From Chloroflexota bacterium (GTDB lineage Bacteria; Chloroflexota; Anaerolineae; UBA7937; JACPPX01), in NCBI GenBank assembly GCA_016190785.1, contig JACPPX010000009.1, positions 1 through 5,620 on the forward strand: a stretch of 5,620 nucleotides of DNA, written 5' to 3'. The notes beneath the pieces were generated by a model. That model had not been told where the DNA came from. It ran no database searches and worked only from the letters and a program-made list of their open reading frames with translations. Shown piece by piece: positions 1 through 4,166 of this stretch. The translations under genes were made by a program, and so were the position numbers. Within the stretch, counting starts at the first letter, position 1; every line of letters starts with the position of its first letter.

Positions 1-170
1 ATCTCCTCGTCGGCAGTGAGATGGAGTGCCTCACGGAGTCTCTCCAGGGAGTTGATGCGGTTCCTCATCTGCCAGTGCCAGTCATTCCATTCTTCATCTG
101 GCACTTGCTCCCACGGCGGTCGCCGTTGCGGAGGCTTCTTTTTCGGTGCGGCAAGTTCTAATCTTCTCAT
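1..170 (-). CDS. kamA: Lysine 2,3-aminomutase family protein, N-terminal fragment (runs off left edge)
   Basis: Only the first 56 codons are in the window. The minus strand reads MRRLELAAPKKKPPQRRPPW and then a segment with the core WNDWHWQMRNRI, ending LTADEE. The DWxWQxxNRI block followed by an 'LT.EE' helix is the usual N-terminus of KamA-type aminomutases. These radical-SAM, PLP-dependent cytosolic enzymes move the alpha-amino group of L-lysine to give beta-lysine. The CxxxCxxC cluster motif and the PLP lysine lie beyond the edge. Glutamate 2,3-aminomutase shares this N-terminus and cannot be excluded; the EpmB subfamily fits less well. I chose ATG at 170-168 because GGAG (180-177) lies 6 nt before it. 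The in-frame ATG at 176-174 directly abuts the GGAG. The first 20 residues are unusually rich in Pro, Lys and Arg. The gene is divergent from hppA and has its own promoter. Confidence 0.8.
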   Translation of the reverse strand, partial: MRRLELAAPKKKPPQRRPPWEQVPDEEWNDWHWQMRNRINSLERLREALHLTADEE

Positions 171-204
171 TTTCATCTCCAAAATTTTTCTCGGCCAATA
201 AAAT

Positions 205-283
205 AAGGGCTAAAAGCCCTTCCTGGCAGGCCTAATTTTTATGAACAACCTTCTAAAAAGACACGCGACCTACTAAAGGTTGT
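205..283 (-). promoter_or_regulatory. Structured leader of the kamA-type gene with terminator-like hairpin
   Basis: The predicted leader holds two inverted repeats. The promoter-proximal one pairs 276-283 with 245-252 (8 bp, arms ACAACCTT and AAGGTTGT, 23-nt loop). The second, 221-205, reads AAGGGCTTTTAGCCCTT on the minus strand: 7 bp with a 3-nt loop, followed by ATTTTATT. The latter resembles a weak intrinsic terminator placed 35 nt before the start codon, as in attenuators. I see no T-box sequence and no riboswitch core that I recognise. Termination is inferred, and the U-tract is interrupted. Confidence 0.4.
218..230. repeat. 13-nt intergenic repeat, copy 1
   Basis: CCTTCCTGGCAGG here is identical to 2812-2824. 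Both copies lie in intergenic DNA: this one in the aminomutase leader, the other just after hppA. It contains a small CCTG-G-CAGG symmetry. Chance is not excluded at this length. Confidence 0.35.
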
Positions 284-290
284 GTCATAC

Positions 291-326
291 TGTAAATATC
301 ATACTATGATTTATGACAAATGTCAA
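291..326 (-). promoter_or_regulatory. Sigma-70 promoter for the kamA-type gene
   Basis: On the minus strand TTGACA (326-321) is followed by exactly 17 nt and then TATGAT (303-298): a perfect -35 and a 5/6 -10. Transcription should begin near 291, leaving a leader of about 120 nt. Two inverted repeats sit on the promoter: ATCATA-C-TATGAT (298-310), which covers the -10, and TGACA-AA-TGTCA (314-325), which covers the -35. Their position suggests repressor contact, but palindromic AT-rich promoter DNA can arise by chance. Confidence 0.75.
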
Positions 327-330
327 TAGT

Positions 331-354
331 TTTTGAGGTTTCCAAACCTTAAAA
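331..354. repeat. 24-bp near-perfect palindrome, possible operator
   Basis: The left arm TTTTGAGGTTT and right arm AAACCTTAAAA flank a central CC. The 11-bp arms match except for one position (G opposite T). The element lies just upstream of the aminomutase -35 box, centred about 51 bp before its predicted start site, a place where activators often bind. The 2-nt centre is too tight for a good RNA hairpin, so a DNA-binding site is likelier than a terminator. No regulator can be named. Confidence 0.45.
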
Positions 355-388
355 TTTTTCGGGCCAAAAGGGGCCAGAAAACCCAATC

Positions 389-430
389 CTTAAGAGTTTG
401 TTAAGAGAACTTTAATGAAACCTTAAATTA
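389..430. promoter_or_regulatory. Tandem 11-bp direct repeats with TTAA core (PHO-box-like)
   Basis: TTAA occurs at 390, 401, 412 and 423, exactly 11 bp apart. Written as 8-mers with 3-bp spacers, the units are CTTAAGAG, GTTAAGAG, TTTAATGA and CTTAAATT. Further TTAA copies at 428 and 439 break the spacing. Tandem 11-bp direct repeats are the usual target form of OmpR/PhoB-family response regulators, and cyanobacterial and Bacillus PHO boxes have TTAA-centred units at this spacing. The array ends about 95 bp before the predicted hppA start site, farther than usual. TTAA is self-complementary, so it could serve either divergent gene. Confidence 0.4.
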
Positions 431-489
431 ACATTTCTTTAAGCTTTGGGGGCCACGGCCAAGTTGAGGGATAAAGGAGCGACCATAGT

Positions 490-525
490 TTGTAGTTGGA
501 AAAGCAATGGGATATAATAATTTCC
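490..525 (+). promoter_or_regulatory. Candidate hppA promoter
   Basis: A perfect TATAAT lies at 513-518. The best -35 at 17-bp spacing is TTGTAG (490-495), matching TTGACA only at TTG. Start of transcription would be near 525, leaving a leader of about 108 nt before the ATG. The weak -35 suggests help from an activator. An inverted repeat, TGGAAA (497-502) and TTTCCA (521-526), flanks the -10. Confidence 0.5.
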
Positions 526-548
526 ACCCTGGTCCGCCCAGGGTTTTT
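526..548 (+). terminator. Terminator-like hairpin at the very start of the hppA leader
   Basis: ACCCTGG (526-532) pairs with CCAGGGT (538-544) around the loop TCCGC, a perfect 7-bp GC-rich stem followed by a T-run ending at 548. This is intrinsic-terminator form, yet no gene ends upstream on this strand, and it begins at the predicted start of transcription. It may be an attenuator if a promoter lies further upstream, or a 5' stabilising hairpin for hppA mRNA. Confidence 0.45.
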
Positions 549-633
549 GCTGGAAACAAAAATGGATGCTAATTAAAGTATCGCAAGCACCAACTACTTT
601 TGACTGTCATCCACTTTATTCTGAGGAGGAGAT

Positions 634-2796
634 ATGGACCTGATTTGGGTAGTCCCCATCGCCGGTCTGGCCAGCGTCCTCTTTGCATCTTACTTCGCCT
701 GGGATGTCCTGCGCCGCGACCGGGGGACGGAGCGCATGCAAGAAGTAGCGGGGATGATTTACGAAGGGGCAGTTGCTTTTCTCAACCGCCAATACCGCAC
801 CATCGGCTCCGTGGCCATCATCGCCGCCGTCATCATTACTCTGCTCATCGGCCTTTTCGAACAATTCTCCGAAACCGAGATCACCGGTTTTGATTTGGGA
901 ATCCGCACCGGAATTGCTTTCCTAGTAGGGGCCGCAGCCTCCGCCCTCTCTGGGATCATCGGGATGTATGTGGCGGTGAAAAGCAACTTGCAAGTTGCCG
1001 CCGCCTCCCGCCGCGGGGTAGGAGAAGCCCTCTTTGTCGCCTTGCGCGGTGGAGCAGTCTCCGGATTCCTGGTGGTATCCTTGAGTCTCCTGGGGGTCTT
1101 CGCCATGTTCCTGCTTTATGATGGCTTCGCCCACCCCGAGCAGGCCCCATTCTTGATCGTGGGCATGGGCTTCGGCGCCTCCTTTGTTGCCCTCTTTGCC
1201 CAATTGGGGGGAGGGATCTATACCAAGGCCGCTGATGTGGGGGCGGATCTGGTGGGGAAAGTGGAGGCTGGCATCCCTGAGGACGATCCTCGCAATCCGG
1301 CAGTAGTCGCCGACCTAGTGGGAGATAACGTAGGGGACTGCGCCGGGCGTGGTGCAGACCTCTTCGAATCCACCGTCGCCGAAAATATTGGGGCTATGAT
1401 TTTGGGGGTGGCCATCTACCTCATCACCCAAAACCCAGCCTGGATTTTCTTCCCTCTCGTGGTCCGCGCCTTTGGCCTAATTTCATCTCTAGTGGGGGTT
1501 TTCTTTGTTCGCCACCGTAAGGGAGAGGAACCGATGGATGCCCTCAACCGCGGCTACTACATCGCCCTCGCCCTCTCCGCGGTCTTCCTATATATAACTA
1601 CGCAGACTATGCTGGGCAGCATTTGGTTTTTCTATGCCGGACTCATCGGGTTAGCAACGAGCCTCGCTTTTGTCTATATCACCATGTATTACACCGAGGC
1701 CCGATTCCGGCCGGTGAAAGCCATTGCCGAAGCTACCAAGACCGGGACAGCGACTAATTTTCTTTCCGGGATCGCCATGGCCTTTGAGAACACCGCCCCG
1801 GTGGCCCTCACTGTCGGTGTTGCCCTGATTGCTTCTTTCTGGACCGGGAGTCAATGGGCCTTGGAGACCGGTTTGGTGGATGCCGCGCGCGGTGGGATCT
1901 TTGGCACCGCAGTGGCCACCATGGGCATGCTTATGACCGCGGCCTATATCCTGGCCATGGACACTTTCGGGCCCATTGTGGACAATGCCGGAGGCATCGT
2001 GGAGATGTCCGCCTCCCCTCCCGAAGTGCGGGCCGGGATCGATGCCCTGGACGCCACCGGCAACACCACCAAGGCCCTCACCAAAGGCTATGCCATCGGC
2101 TCCGCCGCCCTAGCCGCCTTCCTACTATTTTCGGCATATCTGGATAAAGTGGCCTTGGTGCGAGAGGCGATGGGTCTATCTCCCGAGGCGGTGGAGAATT
2201 CCCGGGTGGTGGACCTGGGACGGGTGGAGATCTTTGTCGGAGCTACTTTAGGGGTAATGCTCATCTTCCTCTTCAGTTCATTGGCTATCCAGGCTGTATC
2301 CAAGACCGCCTCGGAAATCATCCGCGAGGTACGCCGCCAATTTAAAGAGATCCCAGGTATTATGGAAGGGACCGCCCGCCCCGATTTTGCCCGCTGCGTG
2401 GACATCACTACCCGCGGTGCCCTGCGCAACATGGTCGTCCCCGGCATCCTTCCCGTCCTCGGCCCCCTAGCAGTAGGCCTAATATTCAAGTCCCTGGGGG
2501 TGGGAGCGGAGACGGTAGCCGCCTTCTTAATGGCCGGGACCATGGCCGGGATCCTCCTCGCCTCGGTGATGAATAACGGCGGCGCCGCCTGGGACAATGC
2601 CAAAAAGTGGATCGAAGCCGGAGGCCTCCTCGATGCCCAGGGCAATGTAATTGGCAAGGGAAGCGAGGTCCACGCCGCCTCGGTGGTGGGAGACACAGTG
2701 GGGGATCCCCTCAAGGACACCGCCGGCCCCTCCCTGCATGTGGTGATCAAACTCCTCTCCACCATCACCCTGGTCCTGGCCCCGCTGTTTATCTAG
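634..2796 (+). CDS. hppA: K+-independent proton-translocating membrane pyrophosphatase
   Basis: This integral membrane pump hydrolyses cytoplasmic pyrophosphate and uses the energy to move protons out. At 720 aa it is full length (family about 660-800, typically 16 helices) and ends right after the last helix. The substrate site is intact: DVGADLVGKVE with D201, D205, K209 and E211; DDPRNP at 217-222; VGDNVGDCAG with D231 and D235, followed by ADLFES with E245; DNAGGIVEM at 450-458; and GDPLKDTAGPSL with D691, K694 and D695. In the GNTTKALTKG motif, K480 and T483 are the residues that mark the K+-independent subfamily. Na+-pumping members need K+, so proton pumping is inferred. H702 stands where Asn usually follows PSL. 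The start ATG follows AGGAGG (624-629) with a 4-nt gap. The gene stands alone, and I see no clear terminator after it. Confidence 0.96.
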   Translation: MDLIWVVPIAGLASVLFASYFAWDVLRRDRGTERMQEVAGMIYEGAVAFLNRQYRTIGSVAIIAAVIITLLIGLFEQFSETEITGFDLGIRTGIAFLVGAAASALSGIIGMYVAVKSNLQVAAASRRGVGEALFVALRGGAVSGFLVVSLSLLGVFAMFLLYDGFAHPEQAPFLIVGMGFGASFVALFAQLGGGIYTKAADVGADLVGKVEAGIPEDDPRNPAVVADLVGDNVGDCAGRGADLFESTVAENIGAMILGVAIYLITQNPAWIFFPLVVRAFGLISSLVGVFFVRHRKGEEPMDALNRGYYIALALSAVFLYITTQTMLGSIWFFYAGLIGLATSLAFVYITMYYTEARFRPVKAIAEATKTGTATNFLSGIAMAFENTAPVALTVGVALIASFWTGSQWALETGLVDAARGGIFGTAVATMGMLMTAAYILAMDTFGPIVDNAGGIVEMSASPPEVRAGIDALDATGNTTKALTKGYAIGSAALAAFLLFSAYLDKVALVREAMGLSPEAVENSRVVDLGRVEIFVGATLGVMLIFLFSSLAIQAVSKTASEIIREVRRQFKEIPGIMEGTARPDFARCVDITTRGALRNMVVPGILPVLGPLAVGLIFKSLGVGAETVAAFLMAGTMAGILLASVMNNGGAAWDNAKKWIEAGGLLDAQGNVIGKGSEVHAASVVGDTVGDPLKDTAGPSLHVVIKLLSTITLVLAPLFI

Positions 2797-2811
2797 GCAA
2801 GAAAAACCGAT

Positions 2812-2824
2812 CCTTCCTGGCAGG
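2812..2824. repeat. 13-nt intergenic repeat, copy 2
   Basis: This is the second exact copy of CCTTCCTGGCAGG, 16 nt after the hppA stop. GCAAG (2797-2801) and CTTGC (2827-2831) flank it as a weak 5-bp inverted repeat with no T-run, so it is not a convincing terminator. Confidence 0.35.
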
Positions 2825-2856
2825 GGCTTGCTCCACGCCGAAATAAAAATTGCCTA

Positions 2857-2884
2857 TTGACAAGCTTGAAAAATAGTGTATAAT
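2857..2884 (+). promoter_or_regulatory. Strong sigma-70 promoter for csp
   Basis: TTGACA (2857-2862) and TATAAT (2879-2884), both perfect, are separated by 16 bp. Transcription should begin at about 2891-2893, giving a leader of about 126 nt. Two perfect hexamers predict high expression, as is common for cold-shock genes, where control is largely after initiation. Confidence 0.85.
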
Positions 2885-2890
2885 ATGCTT

Positions 2891-3018
2891 TTGTAGGACG
2901 CAGTAAGTTCAGTGATCGAGCCAGCAGTGGACCGTCCGGACTTACCAGGTTCGGGCGGTCTTTATAGTTGCCAAGAACCAATGCCTCCTACAAGTTACCA
3001 AGAAAGGAGGTGAGGGAA
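2891..3018 (+). promoter_or_regulatory. Structured csp 5' leader with alternative folds, possible RNA thermoswitch
   Basis: The leader contains four helices in two exclusive pairs. (a) The 5' end TTGTAGGA (2891-2898) pairs perfectly with TCCTACAA (2986-2993). (b) CCTCCT (2984-2989) pairs with AGGAGG (3005-3010), the core of the ribosome binding site, extended by two G-U pairs. Helices (a) and (b) share 2986-2989. (c) A helix of up to 13 bp pairs 2930-2942 with 2948-2960 and is followed by TTTAT. (d) GTAAGTTC (2903-2910) pairs with GGACTTAC (2938-2945), using part of (c). Fold (a) would leave the ribosome site open and (b) would hide it. Long refolding leaders are known for enterobacterial cspA; this sequence matches no family I recognise. 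Confidence 0.5.
2930..2963 (+). terminator. Long hairpin with short T-run inside the csp leader
   Basis: GACCGTCCGGA (2930-2940) pairs with TTCGGGCGGTC (2950-2960), 11 pairs including two G-U. C2941-G2949 and T2942-G2948 extend it to 13, with loop TACCA. TTTAT follows. The stem is strong but the U-tract is short, so this may be an attenuator that trims csp transcripts to about 75 nt, or only a structural domain of the leader. Confidence 0.4.
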
Positions 3019-3228
3019 ATGGCAGAGCGCACCAAGGGTAAGGTGAAGTGGTTCAATGCCTCCAAAGGCTACGGCTTCATCACCCCCGAGGAAGGGCCGG
3101 ATGTCTTCGTTCACTATTCCGCTATCACGGCCGAGGGCTTCCGCTCCCTCAACGAGGGAGACGCGGTGGAATTCACCATCGAGCAGAGCCCCAAAGGCCC
3201 CCAGGCAACCAACGTGACCAAGATCTAA
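3019..3228 (+). CDS. Cold-shock domain protein (CspA family)
   Basis: A complete 69-aa single cold-shock domain, the usual length of bacterial Csp proteins (65-75 aa). These small cytoplasmic beta-barrels bind single-stranded RNA and DNA and melt mRNA structure. The opening GKVKWFNASKGYGFI includes RNP1 (KGYGFI, about residues 16-21) and VFVHY (29-33) is RNP2; the aromatic residues W11, F12, Y18, F20, F30 and H32 of the binding face are all present. The C-terminal PQATNVTKI is also typical. The ATG is fixed by AAAGGAGGTGA (3003-3013), 8 nt from GGAGG to the start. An in-frame extension back to 2968 would begin with TTG and run across the ribosome binding site, so it is rejected. The gene is a single transcription unit with its own promoter, structured leader and terminator. 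Confidence 0.96.
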   Translation: MAERTKGKVKWFNASKGYGFITPEEGPDVFVHYSAITAEGFRSLNEGDAVEFTIEQSPKGPQATNVTKI

Positions 3229-3253
3229 AACCGATTGCCACTAACCTCAAACG

Positions 3254-3294
3254 AAGTCCCGATCGTCAGAAATGGCGGTCGGGATTTCCTTTTT
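3254..3294 (+). terminator. Intrinsic terminator after csp
   Basis: TCCCGATCG (3257-3265) pairs with CGGTCGGGA (3276-3284), nine pairs including one T-G. Flanking AAG and TTT extend it to about 12 pairs. The 10-nt loop is TCAGAAATGG, and TTTCCTTTTT follows. It starts 25 nt after the csp stop codon and separates csp from the methyltransferase unit. Confidence 0.9.
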
Positions 3295-3323
3295 ATCCCT
3301 GGCTATCCAACCAACGGTGACTA

Positions 3324-3332
3324 TGCTATATT
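3324..3332 (+). promoter_or_regulatory. Extended -10 promoter for the methyltransferase-deacetylase unit
   Basis: TGC-TATATT (3324-3332) is an extended -10 element (TGn plus a 5/6 hexamer). No good -35 lies 16-18 bp upstream. Transcription would start near 3339, about 24 nt before the ATG. It is the only plausible promoter between the csp terminator and the next gene. Confidence 0.45.
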
Positions 3333-3362
3333 GTTGGCGAGGATAACCACAGCAAGCCGAAA

Positions 3363-4166
3363 ATGTCCGAAGACTTGATGCGCCACGCCTGGGACCAAGC
3401 CGCAGCAGGATACGGCTTAGTGGGGCCGCCGGTTTTTGATCACTTTGCTGCCCTGCTCCTGGAGCGGCTGGAGCTGCAAGAGGGAGAACGGATGGCCGAT
3501 GTGGCCTGCGGAACGGGGGTGGTCGCCCTCCGTGCCGCCCAGGATGTAGGGAGCCAGGGCCGGGTGGTGGCGGCAGATTTCTCCCCGGCCATGCTCGATG
3601 CCGCCAAGAAAAATGCTGAGGCCTTGGGCCTGAAAAATATCGAGTTCCTGGCCCGAGATGCCGCGGATCTGCAACTGGAGGACAAATCCTTCGATGCCGT
3701 CACCTGCGGATTCTCCCTTTTCCTTTTCCCGGATATGGCCAAATGTCTGGCAGAGATGCACCGCACCCTCAAACCCGGGGGCCGGCTGGGGATCAGCGTA
3801 TGGGCCCGGGGGGCAGTGGTCCCCCTGTGGCCAATACTGGGAGAGATGATCCGCAAGTATCGATTGTCTCCGGTTGTTCCTAACCAGATTACATGGACCC
3901 CGGCAGAGATAGAAAAACTCCTCTCCGAAGCCGGGTTCAAGGGCATATCCTCCCAAGAAGAGTGGGAAGACTTTATATTCCACGACCCCCAGGAAGTGTG
4001 GGAATTCCAAATTTCTCTTGGCCCCATTACCGCCACTTTGCAGCAGTTATCTCCGGAAAAACAAGAGCAGTTCATCGCCGATTATATGTCGCGCGTCGAA
4101 GACCTAGCCACCCCCCAAGGCATCCCCGCCAATTTCCGCGTGCTTTTGGCCTTTGCCCAGAAATGA
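3363..4166 (+). CDS. Class I SAM-dependent methyltransferase, UbiE/MenG-like, substrate unknown
   Basis: A soluble 267-aa protein. The Rossmann methyltransferase core spans about residues 40-150: motif I DVACGTG (46-52) binds SAM, VVAADFSPAML carries the acidic D72 for the ribose, RDAADL carries D99 near the adenine, FDAVTCGFSLFLFPD (110-124) is the motif IV strand, and LKPGGRLGISVW (136-147) is the post-core strand. The overall pattern resembles UbiE/MenG and many small-molecule methyltransferases, but no quinone gene is nearby, so a named role is not justified. Residues 180-267 form a mainly helical cap likely to set the substrate. The start ATG has no good ribosome binding site; GAGGA at 3339-3343 is too far away. 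The stop overlaps the start of the deacetylase gene (ATGA), which implies translational coupling. Confidence 0.88.
   Translation: MSEDLMRHAWDQAAAGYGLVGPPVFDHFAALLLERLELQEGERMADVACGTGVVALRAAQDVGSQGRVVAADFSPAMLDAAKKNAEALGLKNIEFLARDAADLQLEDKSFDAVTCGFSLFLFPDMAKCLAEMHRTLKPGGRLGISVWARGAVVPLWPILGEMIRKYRLSPVVPNQITWTPAEIEKLLSEAGFKGISSQEEWEDFIFHDPQEVWEFQISLGPITATLQQLSPEKQEQFIADYMSRVEDLATPQGIPANFRVLLAFAQK

Larger units (their letters stand above)
171..633. other. 463-bp AT-rich divergent regulatory region, no gene
   Basis: No convincing coding sequence lies between the aminomutase and pyrophosphatase starts. From left to right it holds the aminomutase leader hairpins (205-283), its promoter (291-326) and a near-perfect 24-bp palindrome (331-354). 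Next come two GGGCCA copies 10 bp apart (361-366, 371-376) and the 11-bp-spaced TTAA array (389-430). A TATAAT box (513-518), a hairpin with T-run (526-548) and the hppA ribosome binding site (624-629) complete it. The density of symmetrical elements suggests regulation of both genes from this region. Confidence 0.7.

Noticed and set aside
16..201. 61-codon plus-strand open frame at the left edge
   Set aside because: The opposite strand encodes a recognisable KamA N-terminus with a ribosome binding site; the plus frame has no family features.
492..597. 8-bp inverted repeat GTAGTTGG / CCAACTAC enclosing the hppA promoter and leader hairpin
   Set aside because: An 8-bp match over this distance is expected about once by chance in the region, and the left arm lies upstream of the predicted transcript start.
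525..633. Fluoride riboswitch ahead of hppA, since fluoride riboswitches can precede pyrophosphatase genes
   Set aside because: I cannot find the conserved loop sequences or pseudoknot pairing; a covariance-model search would settle it.
2088..2768. 226-codon open frame on the minus strand inside hppA
   Set aside because: It is antisense to the conserved C-terminal half of HppA, has low-complexity composition with no recognisable domain, and arises from the GC-rich codon pattern.
2968..3018. Upstream in-frame extension of the cold-shock protein
   Set aside because: It would start at TTG and translate through the near-perfect ribosome binding site; the domain starts properly at 3019.
3417..4075. 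Two long minus-strand open frames (about 200 codons each) opposite the methyltransferase
   Set aside because: Both are shadows of a gene with clear motifs, show no domain and have no ribosome binding site that I can see.
3893..4162. N-terminal extension of the deacetylase frame by 90 codons
   Set aside because: It lies entirely within the methyltransferase gene; the family N-terminus begins at the ATG at 4163, which overlaps the upstream stop in typical operon fashion.
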